Assembly: GCA_023910605.1 (NCBI GenBank)
Contig: JAAVVV010000001.1
Span: 3,462,698-3,526,697, forward strand
DNA: 64,000 nt
Reading direction: 5' to 3'
Origin: Bosea sp. (in: a-proteobacteria)
GTDB taxonomy: Bacteria; Pseudomonadota; Alphaproteobacteria; Rhizobiales; Beijerinckiaceae
The notes beneath the pieces were generated by a model. That model saw only the letters and a list, made by a program, of their open reading frames with translations. It did not search any database and was not told where the DNA came from. A program made the position numbers and the translations under genes. Positions within the stretch are counted from its first letter, which is position 1; the number at the start of each line of letters is the position of its first letter. Positions 16,394-25,309 of this stretch are shown here, piece after piece.

Positions 16394-17539
16394 TCAGATC
16401 GTGTACTGCTTCAGCGGCGGGAAGCCGTTGAACGCCACGGCCGAATAGGTCGTGGTGTAGGCGCCCGTGCCCTCGATCAGCACCTTGTCGCCGATCTCCA
16501 GCGAGAAGGGCAGCATGTACGGGGTCTTCTCGTACATCACATCGGCCGAATCGCAGGTCGGGCCGGCGAGCACGCAAGGACCCATCTCCGAGCCGTCATG
16601 CCCGGTGCGGATCGCATAGCGGATCGACTCGTCCATCGTCTCGGCGAGGCCGCCGAACTTGCCGATGTCGAGATAGACCCAGCGCGCCGTGTCGGTTTCG
16701 CTCTTCCTGGAAATGAGCACGACCTCGGCCTCGATGATGCCGGCATTGCCGACCATGCCGCGACCCGGCTCGATGATCGTTTCGGGCAGCTGGTTGCCGA
16801 AGTGCTTGGAGAGCGCCCGGAAGATCGCGTCGCCATAACGCGGCACGCCCGGAACGTCCTTCAGGTACTTGGTCGGAAAGCCGCCGCCAAGGTTGACCAT
16901 CGACAGGTTGATGCCGCGCAGCGCGCATTCGCTGAAGATCGCCGAGGCCGAAGCCAGCGCGCCGTCCCACGAGTTCACGTTGCCCTGCTGCGAGCCGACA
17001 TGGAACGACACGCCGTACGCATCGAGCCCGCGGCGATGCGCATGCTCGAGAACGTCGGTGGCCATTTCGGGCACGCAGCCGAACTTGCGCGACAGCGGCC
17101 ATTCAGCACCGGCGCCGTCGCACAGGATGCGGCAGAAAACCTTCACGCCCTTGGCGCCGGTGGCGAGCTTGGCGCGGCCGATCTTCTCGACCTCGGCCTC
17201 GCAATCGACAGCGAAGAGACGAACGCCGAGCTCCAGCGCGCGGGCGATGTCGCGCTCCTTCTTGATGGTGTTGCCGAAGGAGATGCGGTCAGCCGTCGCG
17301 CCGGCCGCCAGGCCCATCTCGATTTCCGCCACGGAGGCGCAGTCGAAGCAGGAGCCGAGCTTGGCCAGAAGGTGCAGCAGTTCGGGCGCCGGGTTCGCCT
17401 TCACGGCATAGAATACGCGCGTGTCCGGCAGCGCGCGGGCAAAGGCGAAGTAATTGTCGCGCACGACTTCGAGATCGACGACCACGCAGGGGCCATCGTC
17501 GCGGCGGGTGCGGAGGAATTCACGGATACGATCGGTCAC
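16394..17539 (-). CDS. Ornithine (lysine/ornithine) decarboxylase, fold type III PLP enzyme
   Basis: Makes putrescine from ornithine, possibly also cadaverine from lysine. The 381-residue product has the eukaryote-like ODC layout: PLP-lysine K47 in VFYAVKANP, phosphate-binding GGGFPTKY and EPGRGMVGNAG, and the dimer-interface active-site Cys in GPTCDSADVMYEK. I start at the GTG at 17539, preceded by AAGGGAG at seven bases; the frame is open much further upstream but that part is the leader. It heads the odc-GNAT-hss operon. About 470 bases of untranslated leader precede it, suggesting RNA-level control of polyamine synthesis. Confidence 0.92.
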   Translation of the reverse strand: MTDRIREFLRTRRDDGPCVVVDLEVVRDNYFAFARALPDTRVFYAVKANPAPELLHLLAKLGSCFDCASVAEIEMGLAAGATADRISFGNTIKKERDIARALELGVRLFAVDCEAEVEKIGRAKLATGAKGVKVFCRILCDGAGAEWPLSRKFGCVPEMATDVLEHAHRRGLDAYGVSFHVGSQQGNVNSWDGALASASAIFSECALRGINLSMVNLGGGFPTKYLKDVPGVPRYGDAIFRALSKHFGNQLPETIIEPGRGMVGNAGIIEAEVVLISRKSETDTARWVYLDIGKFGGLAETMDESIRYAIRTGHDGSEMGPCVLAGPTCDSADVMYEKTPYMLPFSLEIGDKVLIEGTGAYTTTYSAVAFNGFPPLKQYTI

Positions 17540-18008
17540 GGCAGACTCCCTTCCCGTCGCAGGCCATGCGACAGAGCAAACCAATGAGCTGACCGACGAC
17601 GAAGCGATCCGCAGCGCTGTGGAGACGCTTGCGGACCGGCTCGAGCCGGTCGGGGATTGCCATTGTTTGAAGGGAGTAACCCTCCGCACGCCGGGCAAGA
17701 TGGACAAGCCTCTTCGGTTTCCCGCACCGCCCCTTTGGAGGAGGCGGCAAAAGACCAAAAAAGCCCGTTCCGTCGTTGCTTTAAGCTGCGTCCCCCATGG
17801 AGGATGGGGTTCGCCGGTTTCGCCTCCGGCTGCTGGTTTGTGTCGAGGTTCAGATCGAAGGCCGATCGCTCGGCATCCAATCCGGGAGTTGCGCCTCGAA
17901 GGGATATCCATCCCCCTCAACCTCACTCCGGACCTCAGGCGGCTGTGCGAAGTTTCCCACGCATGCCCACCAACCAGCACGCGGCCACAGGCACGTGCGA
18001 AATTGGGC
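17540..18008 (-). ncRNA. Long 5' leader of the ornithine decarboxylase gene, speF-like cis-regulatory RNA candidate
   Basis: The region between the promoter candidate at 18015-18043 and the decarboxylase start is about 470 bases with no convincing gene. It contains stems: gaccggc-tcga-gccggtc at 17634-17651, and ccccat...atgggg around 17792-17808. A poly-U-like tract (minus strand ggcttttttgg at about 17755-17765) is also present. In alphaproteobacteria a conserved RNA motif called speF lies upstream of ornithine decarboxylase genes; position and length fit, but I could not align to the family consensus. The exact ends are inferred. Confidence 0.45.
17634..17651 (-). other. Perfect palindromic hairpin in the odc leader
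   Basis: Seven-base arms gaccggc and gccggtc around a tcga loop, roughly 95-112 bases upstream of the decarboxylase start. It may be one stem of the leader RNA. Confidence 0.55.
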
Positions 18009-18014
18009 AAGGTT

Positions 18015-18043
18015 CATATAGGGAAAACCCCTCCCACCCACAA
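18015..18043 (-). promoter_or_regulatory. Sigma-70-type promoter candidate for the polyamine operon
   Basis: On the minus strand TTGTGG and TATATG are separated by 17 bases, which is the housekeeping spacing. Transcription would start near 18008 and give the long leader described above. It is divergent from the glucan protein gene starting at 18217. Confidence 0.5.
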
Positions 18044-18216
18044 GTGTTTTCTGCACCTTGTTTCGCGCCGGGAACGCTCCTGGCGACGAAACACGGAAAG
18101 CGGCCCTAGACCGGACGCATTGCACTGGCTAAGTGCGGAGCCTAGCAAGATAATGTCAGCCGGTCGGCATCCGTGCGCCAGGCGGGCTGACGGCAGGTTT
18201 CGGGTCTGTTTTCGCC

Positions 18217-19803
18217 ATGAGCAAGTGCACTCGCCGCGCCGTTCTCGCAGGGCTAGGATTCGCGCTCGCGGGCAGCGCCGCGCCAGGGGCGCTGATGGCG
18301 CAGCAGCCGGCCCCGCCGCCGGCAGCCTTGCCGCCGCCGCCGCCCCGATTCGGCTTCGAGGATGTGGTGCGCCGCGCCCGCGAGGTGTCGGCGCTGGCCT
18401 ATGAGGCGCAGCCGATCCAGCTTCCCGAGCAGCTTCTGCGCCTCGACTTCGACCAGTGGCGCGACATCCGCTTCCGCACCGAGCGCGCCTTCTTCGCCAA
18501 CACACCCTCGCGCTACAGGATGCACCTGTTCCACCTGGGCTTCCTGTTCAACCGGCCCGTCACCATCAATACGGTGCGCGACGGGCTGGCGACCCCGATC
18601 CCCTACGCGCCCAACCTGTTCGACTACGGCAAGACCCGCTTCGACAAGCCCTTGCCGGTCAATCTCGGCTTCGCCGGTTTCCGCATCCATTTTCCCCTCA
18701 ACGATCCGCGCATCCACGATGAACTCGTCTCGTTCATCGGCGCGAGCTATTTCCGGCTGCTCGGAAGGGGCCAGAAATATGGACTCTCGGCGCGCGGGCT
18801 GAGCATCGGCGCCGGCGTGCGCGACGGCGAGGAGTTCCCCTATTTCCGCGAGTTCTGGATCGAGACGCCAGGCCCCGAGGCGGACCGCGTGGTGATCCAT
18901 GCCCTGCTGGATTCGCCCTCCATCGCGGGGGCCTACCAGTTCCTGCTGTTTCCGGGCCGCGCCAGCGTCATGGCGGTCACCGCGCACCTGTTTCCGCGCC
19001 GCGAGATCCAGAAGCTCGGGCTCGCCCCGCTCACATCCATGTTCTTCACCGGCGAGAACGACCGGCGCTTCTTCGACGATTATCGCTCGGAGCTGCATGA
19101 TTCGGATGGGCTGCTCATCCATTCGGGCACTGGCGAATGGATCTGGCGTCCCTTGCGCAACCCGAAGGAGCAGGCCGTCTCCGCCTTTGTCGAGCGCAAC
19201 CCGCGCGGCTTCGGCCTGATGCAGCGCGACCGCGTCTTCGAGCATTATCAGGATCTCGATCTCAATTACGAGCTGCGCCCCTCCTACTGGGTCGAGCCGC
19301 AGGGCGAATGGGGCGAGGGCCATGTCGAGCTCATCGAGCTGCCCACCACCGACGAGACCAACGACAACATCGTGGCGCTGTGGGCGCCTCGCGTGCCGCT
19401 GCAGCCCGGCCGCGAGCATGTCATCCGCTACCGCCTCTCCTCGCTGGGCGATGACGAGGCGCTGCATCCCGGCGGCCGGGCGGTGAACACATATCAGGCG
19501 CGGCCCAAGGCGCTGGGCTCGGGCGAGGCCGTGACGCCGGGCGCGCGCCGCTTCATCGTGGACTTCGCAGGGGGCGAACTCGCCTACCACATGCAGGAGC
19601 CCGACAAGGTCGAGATCGTGCCGAGCGTCACCGCCGGCCGCATCAACCGCGCCTTCGTGATCCCCAACCCCAAGGTGGGCGGCTTTCGCGCCTTCATCGA
19701 CGTGGTGATGGAGCCGGGCCAGTCAGGCGATCTGCGCGCCTTCCTGCGCAGCGGCCAGAAGGCGCTGACCGAGACCTGGACCTATCCCTGGCCAGCCGAG
19801 TGA
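18217..19803 (+). CDS. Periplasmic glucan biosynthesis protein, MdoG/OpgG-OpgD family
   Basis: A 528-residue periplasmic protein involved in building or modifying osmoregulated periplasmic glucans. A twin-arginine-type signal (CTRRAVLAGLGFALAGS) is followed by a Pro-rich linker and the family start FGFEDVVRRAREVSALAYE. The signature blocks LGFAGFRIHFPLNDP, ASYFRLLGRGQKYGLSARGLSI and GEFPYFREFWIE-like EEFPYFREFWIETP follow in order. The Tat signal is more typical of OpgD than of OpgG, so I leave the symbol blank. No opgH glucosyltransferase is visible next to it. It is divergent from the odc leader. Confidence 0.88.
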   Translation: MSKCTRRAVLAGLGFALAGSAAPGALMAQQPAPPPAALPPPPPRFGFEDVVRRAREVSALAYEAQPIQLPEQLLRLDFDQWRDIRFRTERAFFANTPSRYRMHLFHLGFLFNRPVTINTVRDGLATPIPYAPNLFDYGKTRFDKPLPVNLGFAGFRIHFPLNDPRIHDELVSFIGASYFRLLGRGQKYGLSARGLSIGAGVRDGEEFPYFREFWIETPGPEADRVVIHALLDSPSIAGAYQFLLFPGRASVMAVTAHLFPRREIQKLGLAPLTSMFFTGENDRRFFDDYRSELHDSDGLLIHSGTGEWIWRPLRNPKEQAVSAFVERNPRGFGLMQRDRVFEHYQDLDLNYELRPSYWVEPQGEWGEGHVELIELPTTDETNDNIVALWAPRVPLQPGREHVIRYRLSSLGDDEALHPGGRAVNTYQARPKALGSGEAVTPGARRFIVDFAGGELAYHMQEPDKVEIVPSVTAGRINRAFVIPNPKVGGFRAFIDVVMEPGQSGDLRAFLRSGQKALTETWTYPWPAE

Positions 19804-19807
19804 GGGG

Positions 19808-20692
19808 TCACGCTGCAAGCCGCATCATCGCCTCGATGTCGCCCAGCGCCGGCAACCCGGCCTCGTTGCCCAGATGCTGGATCTTGTGGGCGGAGGCGGC
19901 GCGCGCGAAACGGAAATGGCTGTCCCAGCCGGCCTCGGGGCGCGCCAGATAGGAATACATGTAGGCGCCGTGGAAGACATCGCCCGCGCCGTTGGTGTCG
20001 ATAACCTTCGCCGACGGCACAGGCAGCGCCTGGTGGTGGCGGCCCTGTCCGGTCTCGTCATACCAGACCAGGCCCTTCTCCCCGAGGGTGACCCCGCCGA
20101 TGGTGCAGCCCTTGCTCTTGAGATGCTCCAGCATCTCGACCGGCCCCAGCTGCATCTGCTCGCACATGCGCTCGGAGACCACGGCCACATCGATGAACTG
20201 GAGCAATTCCGGCGTGTTGGAGCGCACGCCCCCGCCATCGAGCGAGGTCAGCACGCCCGCCTCCCGGCAGGCCCTGGCATAATGCAGCGCCGCATCGGGC
20301 TGGTGGCCGTCGAGATGCAGGCCGCGGCAGCCATTGAGGTTGAGCTGCTGGAAGGGGTGGAGATAGTCGTCGTCGCGGCAGCGCAGGATCGCGCGCTTGC
20401 CGTCATGCGGCATGATGAAGGAGAGCGAGCTTTCCTTCACCTTCCGGCCATGCACGGGGATGCCGTAGCGCGCCGCCATGTCGAGGAACATGCGGCCGAG
20501 CCAGTCATCGGCGAGCGATGAGAGAAGGTCGGGCTTGACGCCGAGCTTGGCGCAGCAGAAGGCCGCGGTGACGGCGTTGCCGCCGAAGGACACGGCGTAA
20601 TCCTTGGCCACGGCCTTGTCGTCGCCAATAGGGATCGTGTCGGCCAGGAACACGATGTCGATGTAGGTCTGGCCGATGAACAAGGCTTCCAT
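19808..20692 (-). CDS. PfkB-family sugar (ribokinase-like) kinase
   Basis: A 294-residue kinase of the PfkB/ribokinase fold. The N-terminal signature SFGGNAVTAAFCCAKLG and the C-terminal anion-hole motif DTNGAGDVFHGAY with catalytic D238 are both clear. The substrate is a sugar or nucleoside-like alcohol by family; relatives annotated as sulfofructose kinase share the overall look, but I cannot assign one. It begins eight bases after the Rid-family gene and is presumably cotranscribed with it, divergent from the solute-binding protein and deaminase genes. It may phosphorylate a product of that catabolic locus. Confidence 0.85.
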   Translation of the reverse strand: MEALFIGQTYIDIVFLADTIPIGDDKAVAKDYAVSFGGNAVTAAFCCAKLGVKPDLLSSLADDWLGRMFLDMAARYGIPVHGRKVKESSLSFIMPHDGKRAILRCRDDDYLHPFQQLNLNGCRGLHLDGHQPDAALHYARACREAGVLTSLDGGGVRSNTPELLQFIDVAVVSERMCEQMQLGPVEMLEHLKSKGCTIGGVTLGEKGLVWYDETGQGRHHQALPVPSAKVIDTNGAGDVFHGAYMYSYLARPEAGWDSHFRFARAASAHKIQHLGNEAGLPALGDIEAMMRLAA

Positions 20693-20700
20693 GATGCGTC

Positions 20701-21144
20701 TCAACCCCCGGTGCGCGCCGTCTTGAGCCGGCGTGCCTTGCGCGCGGCGATGATTTCGATCTCGACCTTGAACTCGGTCCGCGTGAAGCCCGAAACGATC
20801 ATCAGCGTCGAGGCCGGCGGCGGCGACGCCACATGCCGGTCGCGGGACGCCATGTAGCCCGCCATATGGGCGCGATCGGTGACATAGGCGTTGATCCGCA
20901 CGATGTCGGCCAGCGTGAACCCCGCATCGGCGAGGATGGCCCCGATATTGGCGAAGCACAGGTCAGCCTGCGCCTCTGCGCTCTCGGGAATGCTGTCGTC
21001 GGGGTGTACGCCGAGCTGGCCGGAGGCGAACAGCATGCGGCTGCCGGCCTGGACCTCCATGGCGTGTGAGTAGCGCGCGAAGGGCGCGCGCAGCGCCGCC
21101 GGGGTGCGGGCCCTGTTGGTCGGCGCGGGGTCGGGTTTGCTCAT
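20701..21144 (-). CDS. Rid-family (YjgF/RidA-like) protein with altered substrate residue
   Basis: A 147-residue protein of the YjgF/YER057c/UK114 family, whose RidA members hydrolyse reactive enamine/imine intermediates to keto acids. Family blocks are FASGQLGVHPDD, FANIGAILADAGFTLADIVRINAYVTD and the end FKVEIEIIAAR. The position that in RidA is the carboxylate-binding Arg (PAR-S/T) reads PPAST here, with Ala at residue 111. It therefore probably belongs to a Rid subfamily without classical RidA activity. The ATG at 21144 is used; an upstream ATG would add 14 residues. It lies upstream of the PfkB kinase in one operon. Confidence 0.82.
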   Translation of the reverse strand: MSKPDPAPTNRARTPAALRAPFARYSHAMEVQAGSRMLFASGQLGVHPDDSIPESAEAQADLCFANIGAILADAGFTLADIVRINAYVTDRAHMAGYMASRDRHVASPPPASTLMIVSGFTRTEFKVEIEIIAARKARRLKTARTGG

Positions 21145-21265
21145 GGCGGGGTCCGTGTCAGTCCGTCTGGCTGCGACAGAAATCACGGTGTGCTATCCTT
21201 CGGCAAGCGCATAGATAGGCACGGCCAGAACACACCATGTCCAGCGGACCGACAGGAGCATGCGA

Positions 21266-22300
21266 ATGACCGCCCGAAACCTCACCCGCCGCTCCGCGCT
21301 CGCGCTCGCCGCGGCGGGCGCATCCTCCCTCGCGCTTGGCTCGGGATCGCGCGCGCAGGCGCGCGAAAAGGTGCGCTTCGGCACCAACTGGCTGGCCCAG
21401 GCCGAGCATGGCGGCTTCTATCAGGCCGTAGTGGACGGCACCTATGCCCGCTACGGGCTCGATGTCGAGATCGTCATGGGCGGGCCGCAGACCAACGGCC
21501 GGCTGATGCTGCTGACCGGCCGCCTCGACTATTACATGGGCGCCAACATGATCCAGTCCCTGCTGGCCGTGAAGGAGAATGTCCCCACGGTCGTCATCGC
21601 CTCGATCTTCCAGAAGGAGCCGCAGTGCCTGATCGCCCACCCGGGCCAGGGCTATGAGCGTTTTCTCGATCTGAAAGCCTGCAACAACCTCATGCTCTCC
21701 AAGCAAGGACAGGAGTCCTTCTTCCAGTGGATGAAGGCGGAGTTCGGTTTCCGCGACGAGCAGGTCAGGCCCTACACCTTCAACGCCGCGCCCTTCCTGG
21801 CCAACAAGAAATCGGCCATGCAGGGCTACATCACCTCCGAGCCCTACGCGATCGAGAAGGAAGCCGGCTTCAAGCCGAAGGTCTTCCTGCTCGCGGATGA
21901 GGGGTTCGACACCTACTCCACCACAATCGAGACGCGCGCCGATGTCGTCGCGGGCAAGGCCGACATCACCCAGCGCTTCGTCGATGCCAGCGTGATCGGC
22001 TGGTACAACTACATCTACGGTGACAACGCAGCCGCGAACGCCGCGATCAAGGCCGCCAACCCCGACATGACCGACGACAAGATCGCGGCCGGCATCCGCC
22101 TGATGAAGGAGCACGGCATCGTCGATTCCGGCGATTCGCTGAAGGTCGGCATCGGCGCCATGACAGACGCCCGGATGAAAAGCTTCTTCGACAAGATGGT
22201 GAAGGCGGGCGTGGCGCCGGCCGGGCTGGATTACGCCAGGAGCTACACCCTCGCCTTCACCAACAAGGGCGTCGGCTTGAATCTCAGACCCAGGGGCTGA
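21266..22300 (+). CDS. ABC transporter substrate-binding protein, NMT1/THI5-like (SsuA/ThiY type)
   Basis: A 344-residue periplasmic binding protein. The N-terminus NLTRRSALALAAAGASSLAL is a twin-arginine-like signal. The mature part has the NMT1/THI5 features VRFGTNWLAQAEHGGFYQAVVDGTY, GLDVEIVMGGPQTN and GRLDYYMGAN. Such proteins bind pyrimidine-like molecules, riboflavin, taurine or other small organics for uptake. I prefer the ATG at 21266, seven bases after AGGAG; an ATG at 21260 is too close to that box. No permease or ATPase gene is adjacent, so it must work with a transporter encoded elsewhere. The next gene is cytosine-deaminase-like, which hints at an N-heterocycle ligand. Confidence 0.82.
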   Translation: MTARNLTRRSALALAAAGASSLALGSGSRAQAREKVRFGTNWLAQAEHGGFYQAVVDGTYARYGLDVEIVMGGPQTNGRLMLLTGRLDYYMGANMIQSLLAVKENVPTVVIASIFQKEPQCLIAHPGQGYERFLDLKACNNLMLSKQGQESFFQWMKAEFGFRDEQVRPYTFNAAPFLANKKSAMQGYITSEPYAIEKEAGFKPKVFLLADEGFDTYSTTIETRADVVAGKADITQRFVDASVIGWYNYIYGDNAAANAAIKAANPDMTDDKIAAGIRLMKEHGIVDSGDSLKVGIGAMTDARMKSFFDKMVKAGVAPAGLDYARSYTLAFTNKGVGLNLRPRG

Positions 22301-22536
22301 TCAGGATCGACAACGGTGATGGCCCACAGTCATCCCTGGCTGCACACCTCAAGAAGTTGTGCATGGCGGAGGCTGGCGGCTGCGGCAGTCCTGCGGGAGT
22401 GTCGATTTTCACCTATCATCTGATTTGAAGGGGCGCCGCCGCGTGCCAGCCATCAGGCAGCCCCGCCTCGGCCTGTCTTGCTTCCCCACGATCTGTTCGC
22501 CCCTTCCTCACCTGTCTGCTTGAAGTTGCCCCTCTC

Positions 22537-23874
22537 ATGAACCCCGGTTTCGCCGCGCCGCCAGCAACGCCCGCCTACACCCTCGCCGATGCGACCGTGG
22601 CGCTGTGCCTCGTGGACGCACCCGCTCTGGCAGCGGACCGCGACGGCCTCTGCCGCGTCGACATCAGGGTGGAGAACGGCACGATCGCCTCGGTCCTGCC
22701 GGCTGGCGCGGATGCAGGCGGCAGCGCGCTCCCGATACTGGACCTGGGCGGCGGGATGGTGTTTCCGCGCTTCACCGAGGCGCATACCCATCTCGACAAG
22801 GGCCACATCTGGCCGCGCCGCCGCAACCCGGACGGCACCTTCCTGGGCGCCCTGAGCAATGTGACCGCCGACCGCGAGGCCAACTGGAACGCGGCCGATG
22901 TGCGCGCGCGCATGGACTTCGCCCTGCGCTGCGCCCTGGCCCATGGCACCGGCGCGATCCGCACACATCTCGATTCCGTCGGCCCGCAGATCGGCATCTC
23001 CTGGCCCGTCTTCGCCGAGCTGCGCGCCGAATGGGCTGGCCGCATCGCCTTGCAGGCCTCGCCCCTTTTCGGCATCGACCATGCCGTCAGCGCCTCCCAT
23101 GTCGAGGCGGTCGTCGAGGCGGTGAAGGCGCATGGCTCGGGCATTCTCGGCGCCGTCACCTACATGAGCCCCAACCTCGAGCCCGGCCTCGATGTCCTGT
23201 TTCGCGCCGCGATCGACAATGGCTTCGATCTTGATTTCCACGTGGACGAAACCAATGATCCCGCCGCTCTGTCGCTGGAGGTGATCGCCGACACCGCTCT
23301 CGCGCTCGGCTTCCAGGGGCGCATCCTGTGCGGGCATTGCTGCTCGCTGGCGCTGCAGATGCCGCAGGCCGAGGCGCGCGTCATCGACAAGCTCGCCCGC
23401 GCCGGCATCGCGGTCGTGTCGCTGCCCATGTGCAACATGTATCTGCAGGACAGGCAGGCGGGTCGCACCCCGCGCTGGCGTGGCGTGACGCTGCTGCACG
23501 AGCTCAAGGCGGCCGGAGTCGAGGTCATGGTGGCCTCGGACAACACGCGCGACCCCTTCTATGCCTATGGCGACCTCGACATGATCGAGGTCTACCGCGA
23601 AGCCACGCGCATGATCCAGCTCGACCATGGCGATACGGACTGGCTGCGCGCCGTCACAGTGACCCCGGCCTCCGTGACGCGCCTTGACGGCGGCGCGCAA
23701 CTGGCAAACCCGATCGCCATCGGCAGGCCCGCCGACCTTGTCCTGACGCGGGCCAGATCAATGACGGAACTGCTCTCCCGCCCGCACAGCGACCGCACGG
23801 TGCTGCTGGCCGGAAAGGCCATCGACACGACGCTGCCCGCCTATGCCGAACTCGATCATCTGATGAACCGCTGA
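22537..23874 (+). CDS. Cytosine deaminase-like amidohydrolase (CodA family)
   Basis: A 445-residue metal-dependent hydrolase. The metal and catalytic residues of CodA are in place: H83 and H85 in EAHTHLDKGH, H235 and E238 in FHVDETND, H267 in CGHC and D335 in ASDNTRDP. CodA proteins deaminate cytosine to uracil; some relatives act on creatinine, isoguanine or triazines. The extended N-terminus, with an in-frame start at 22537 and no strong Shine-Dalgarno sequence, is uncertain. The gene heads a cluster with the FAD oxidase 7 bases downstream and the two quinone reductases. Confidence 0.88.
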   Translation: MNPGFAAPPATPAYTLADATVALCLVDAPALAADRDGLCRVDIRVENGTIASVLPAGADAGGSALPILDLGGGMVFPRFTEAHTHLDKGHIWPRRRNPDGTFLGALSNVTADREANWNAADVRARMDFALRCALAHGTGAIRTHLDSVGPQIGISWPVFAELRAEWAGRIALQASPLFGIDHAVSASHVEAVVEAVKAHGSGILGAVTYMSPNLEPGLDVLFRAAIDNGFDLDFHVDETNDPAALSLEVIADTALALGFQGRILCGHCCSLALQMPQAEARVIDKLARAGIAVVSLPMCNMYLQDRQAGRTPRWRGVTLLHELKAAGVEVMVASDNTRDPFYAYGDLDMIEVYREATRMIQLDHGDTDWLRAVTVTPASVTRLDGGAQLANPIAIGRPADLVLTRARSMTELLSRPHSDRTVLLAGKAIDTTLPAYAELDHLMNR

Positions 23875-23881
23875 GGAAGAC

Positions 23882-25309
23882 ATGAGCGCCCGCTACGACA
23901 TCGCCACATTGAAGAGCCGCCTGGGCGCGATCCGGACAGAGGATAACTCGGCCCTCGTCAAGCAGAAGAGCCGGGATTTCTACTGGTACTCCCCCACGCT
24001 CAAGCGCCAGCTCGATCATGTCGTGGGCGACATCATCGTCTCCCCGACCTCGGAGGCGGAGGTGCTGCACACGCTCGCCACCGCCCATGAACTGGGCATT
24101 CCCGTCACGCCGCGCGGCACCGGAACCGGCAATTACGGACAGGCCATGCCCCTCTCGGGCGGCATCGTGCTGGATCTCTCGGGCTTCAACAAGGTGCTCG
24201 CCATCCGCTCGGGCGCTTATGTCGCCGAGCCGGGCGCCATCATCGCGAAGATCGATGAGGAAACCCGCCATCACTCGCGCCAGGAAGCGCGGCTGCACCC
24301 CTCCACCTACCACACCGCCTCCGTGGGCGGCTTCATCGCCGGCGGCTCGGGCGGCATCGGCTCGATCAAGTGGGGCGGCCTGCGCGACTGCGGCAACATC
24401 ATCCGTCTCAAGGTCGCCACGATGGAAGCCAGCCCGCGCGTGCTGGAACTGACCGGCGACGACCTGCACAAGGTCAGCCATGCCTATGGCACCAATGGCG
24501 TGATCACCGAAGTCGAGATGCCGCTGGGCCCCGCCTATGACTGGGTGGACCTGCTCTTCGGCTTTGACGATTTCCGCACCGCCGCCGCCTTCGCCGAGGC
24601 GCTGGGCCAGCAGGATGGCATTGCGCTGAAGGAGCTTTGCGTCATCGCGGCGCCTTGCCCGCATGACTACCTGTTGCGTCACCGCAAGTTCATCCCGCGC
24701 GAGAAGCATGTAGTGGTGGCGATGGTCGCGGACATCGCGGTCGGAGCGACGCTCGCCTTCATGAACCGCTTCCGCGGCGCGGAACTTCTGATGCGCTCGG
24801 ACACGCTGTCGGCGGAGGACGCCAAAGGCCTGCCGCCAGCCTTCGAGCTGACCTGGAACCACACCACGCTGCGCGCCTTGCGCGTGGAGCCGGCCATCAC
24901 CTATCTGCAGGTTCTGTATCCTTATCCGAACGCGGTCGAGCTTTCGGCGCGCATCCACGAGCATTTCGGCAACGAGGTGATGGGCCATCTCGAATTCGTG
25001 CGCTTCGACGGCAAGGTCACGGCCTTCGGCCTGCCGATGGTCCGCTTCACCACCGAGGAGCGCCTGGAGGAGATCATGGCCATCCACGAGGAGATGGGCG
25101 CGCCGATCTTCAACCCGCACCGCTACACGCTGGAGGAAGGAGGGATGAAGCAGACCGACGAGGTCCAGCTCGCCTTCAAGAAGGAAGCCGATCCGCAAGG
25201 GCTGCTCAACCCCGGCAAGATGGTGGCCTGGGAAGATCCCAGCTACGACTTCAAGGCGGGCAAGAATTTCCTGTTCAGGTCGCTGGCCGAGGCAGGGGTC
25301 TCCGGCTGA
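23882..25309 (+). CDS. FAD-linked oxidase (GlcD/D-lactate dehydrogenase-like)
   Basis: A 475-residue flavoprotein with an N-terminal FAD_binding_4 domain: PVTPRGTGTGNYGQAMPLSGGIVLDLSGFNKV is the pyrophosphate-binding region, followed by GAYVAEPGAIIAKID and ASVGGFIAGGSGGIGSIKWG. The C-terminal NPHRYTLEEGGM and DPQGLLNPGKMV resemble the ends of glycolate/lactate-type oxidases. The start follows GAGGAAGAC and the stop overlaps the next ATG by one base, showing tight coupling with the flavodoxin-fold gene. It probably oxidises a hydroxy acid or similar product of the locus; the substrate is unknown. Confidence 0.88.
   Translation: MSARYDIATLKSRLGAIRTEDNSALVKQKSRDFYWYSPTLKRQLDHVVGDIIVSPTSEAEVLHTLATAHELGIPVTPRGTGTGNYGQAMPLSGGIVLDLSGFNKVLAIRSGAYVAEPGAIIAKIDEETRHHSRQEARLHPSTYHTASVGGFIAGGSGGIGSIKWGGLRDCGNIIRLKVATMEASPRVLELTGDDLHKVSHAYGTNGVITEVEMPLGPAYDWVDLLFGFDDFRTAAAFAEALGQQDGIALKELCVIAAPCPHDYLLRHRKFIPREKHVVVAMVADIAVGATLAFMNRFRGAELLMRSDTLSAEDAKGLPPAFELTWNHTTLRALRVEPAITYLQVLYPYPNAVELSARIHEHFGNEVMGHLEFVRFDGKVTAFGLPMVRFTTEERLEEIMAIHEEMGAPIFNPHRYTLEEGGMKQTDEVQLAFKKEADPQGLLNPGKMVAWEDPSYDFKAGKNFLFRSLAEAGVSG

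Noticed and set aside
17540..18010. N-terminal extension of ornithine decarboxylase to about 538 residues
   Set aside because: The extra residues are unlike any decarboxylase, and a GTG with a good ribosome-binding site stands exactly at the family start. The region reads better as an RNA leader.
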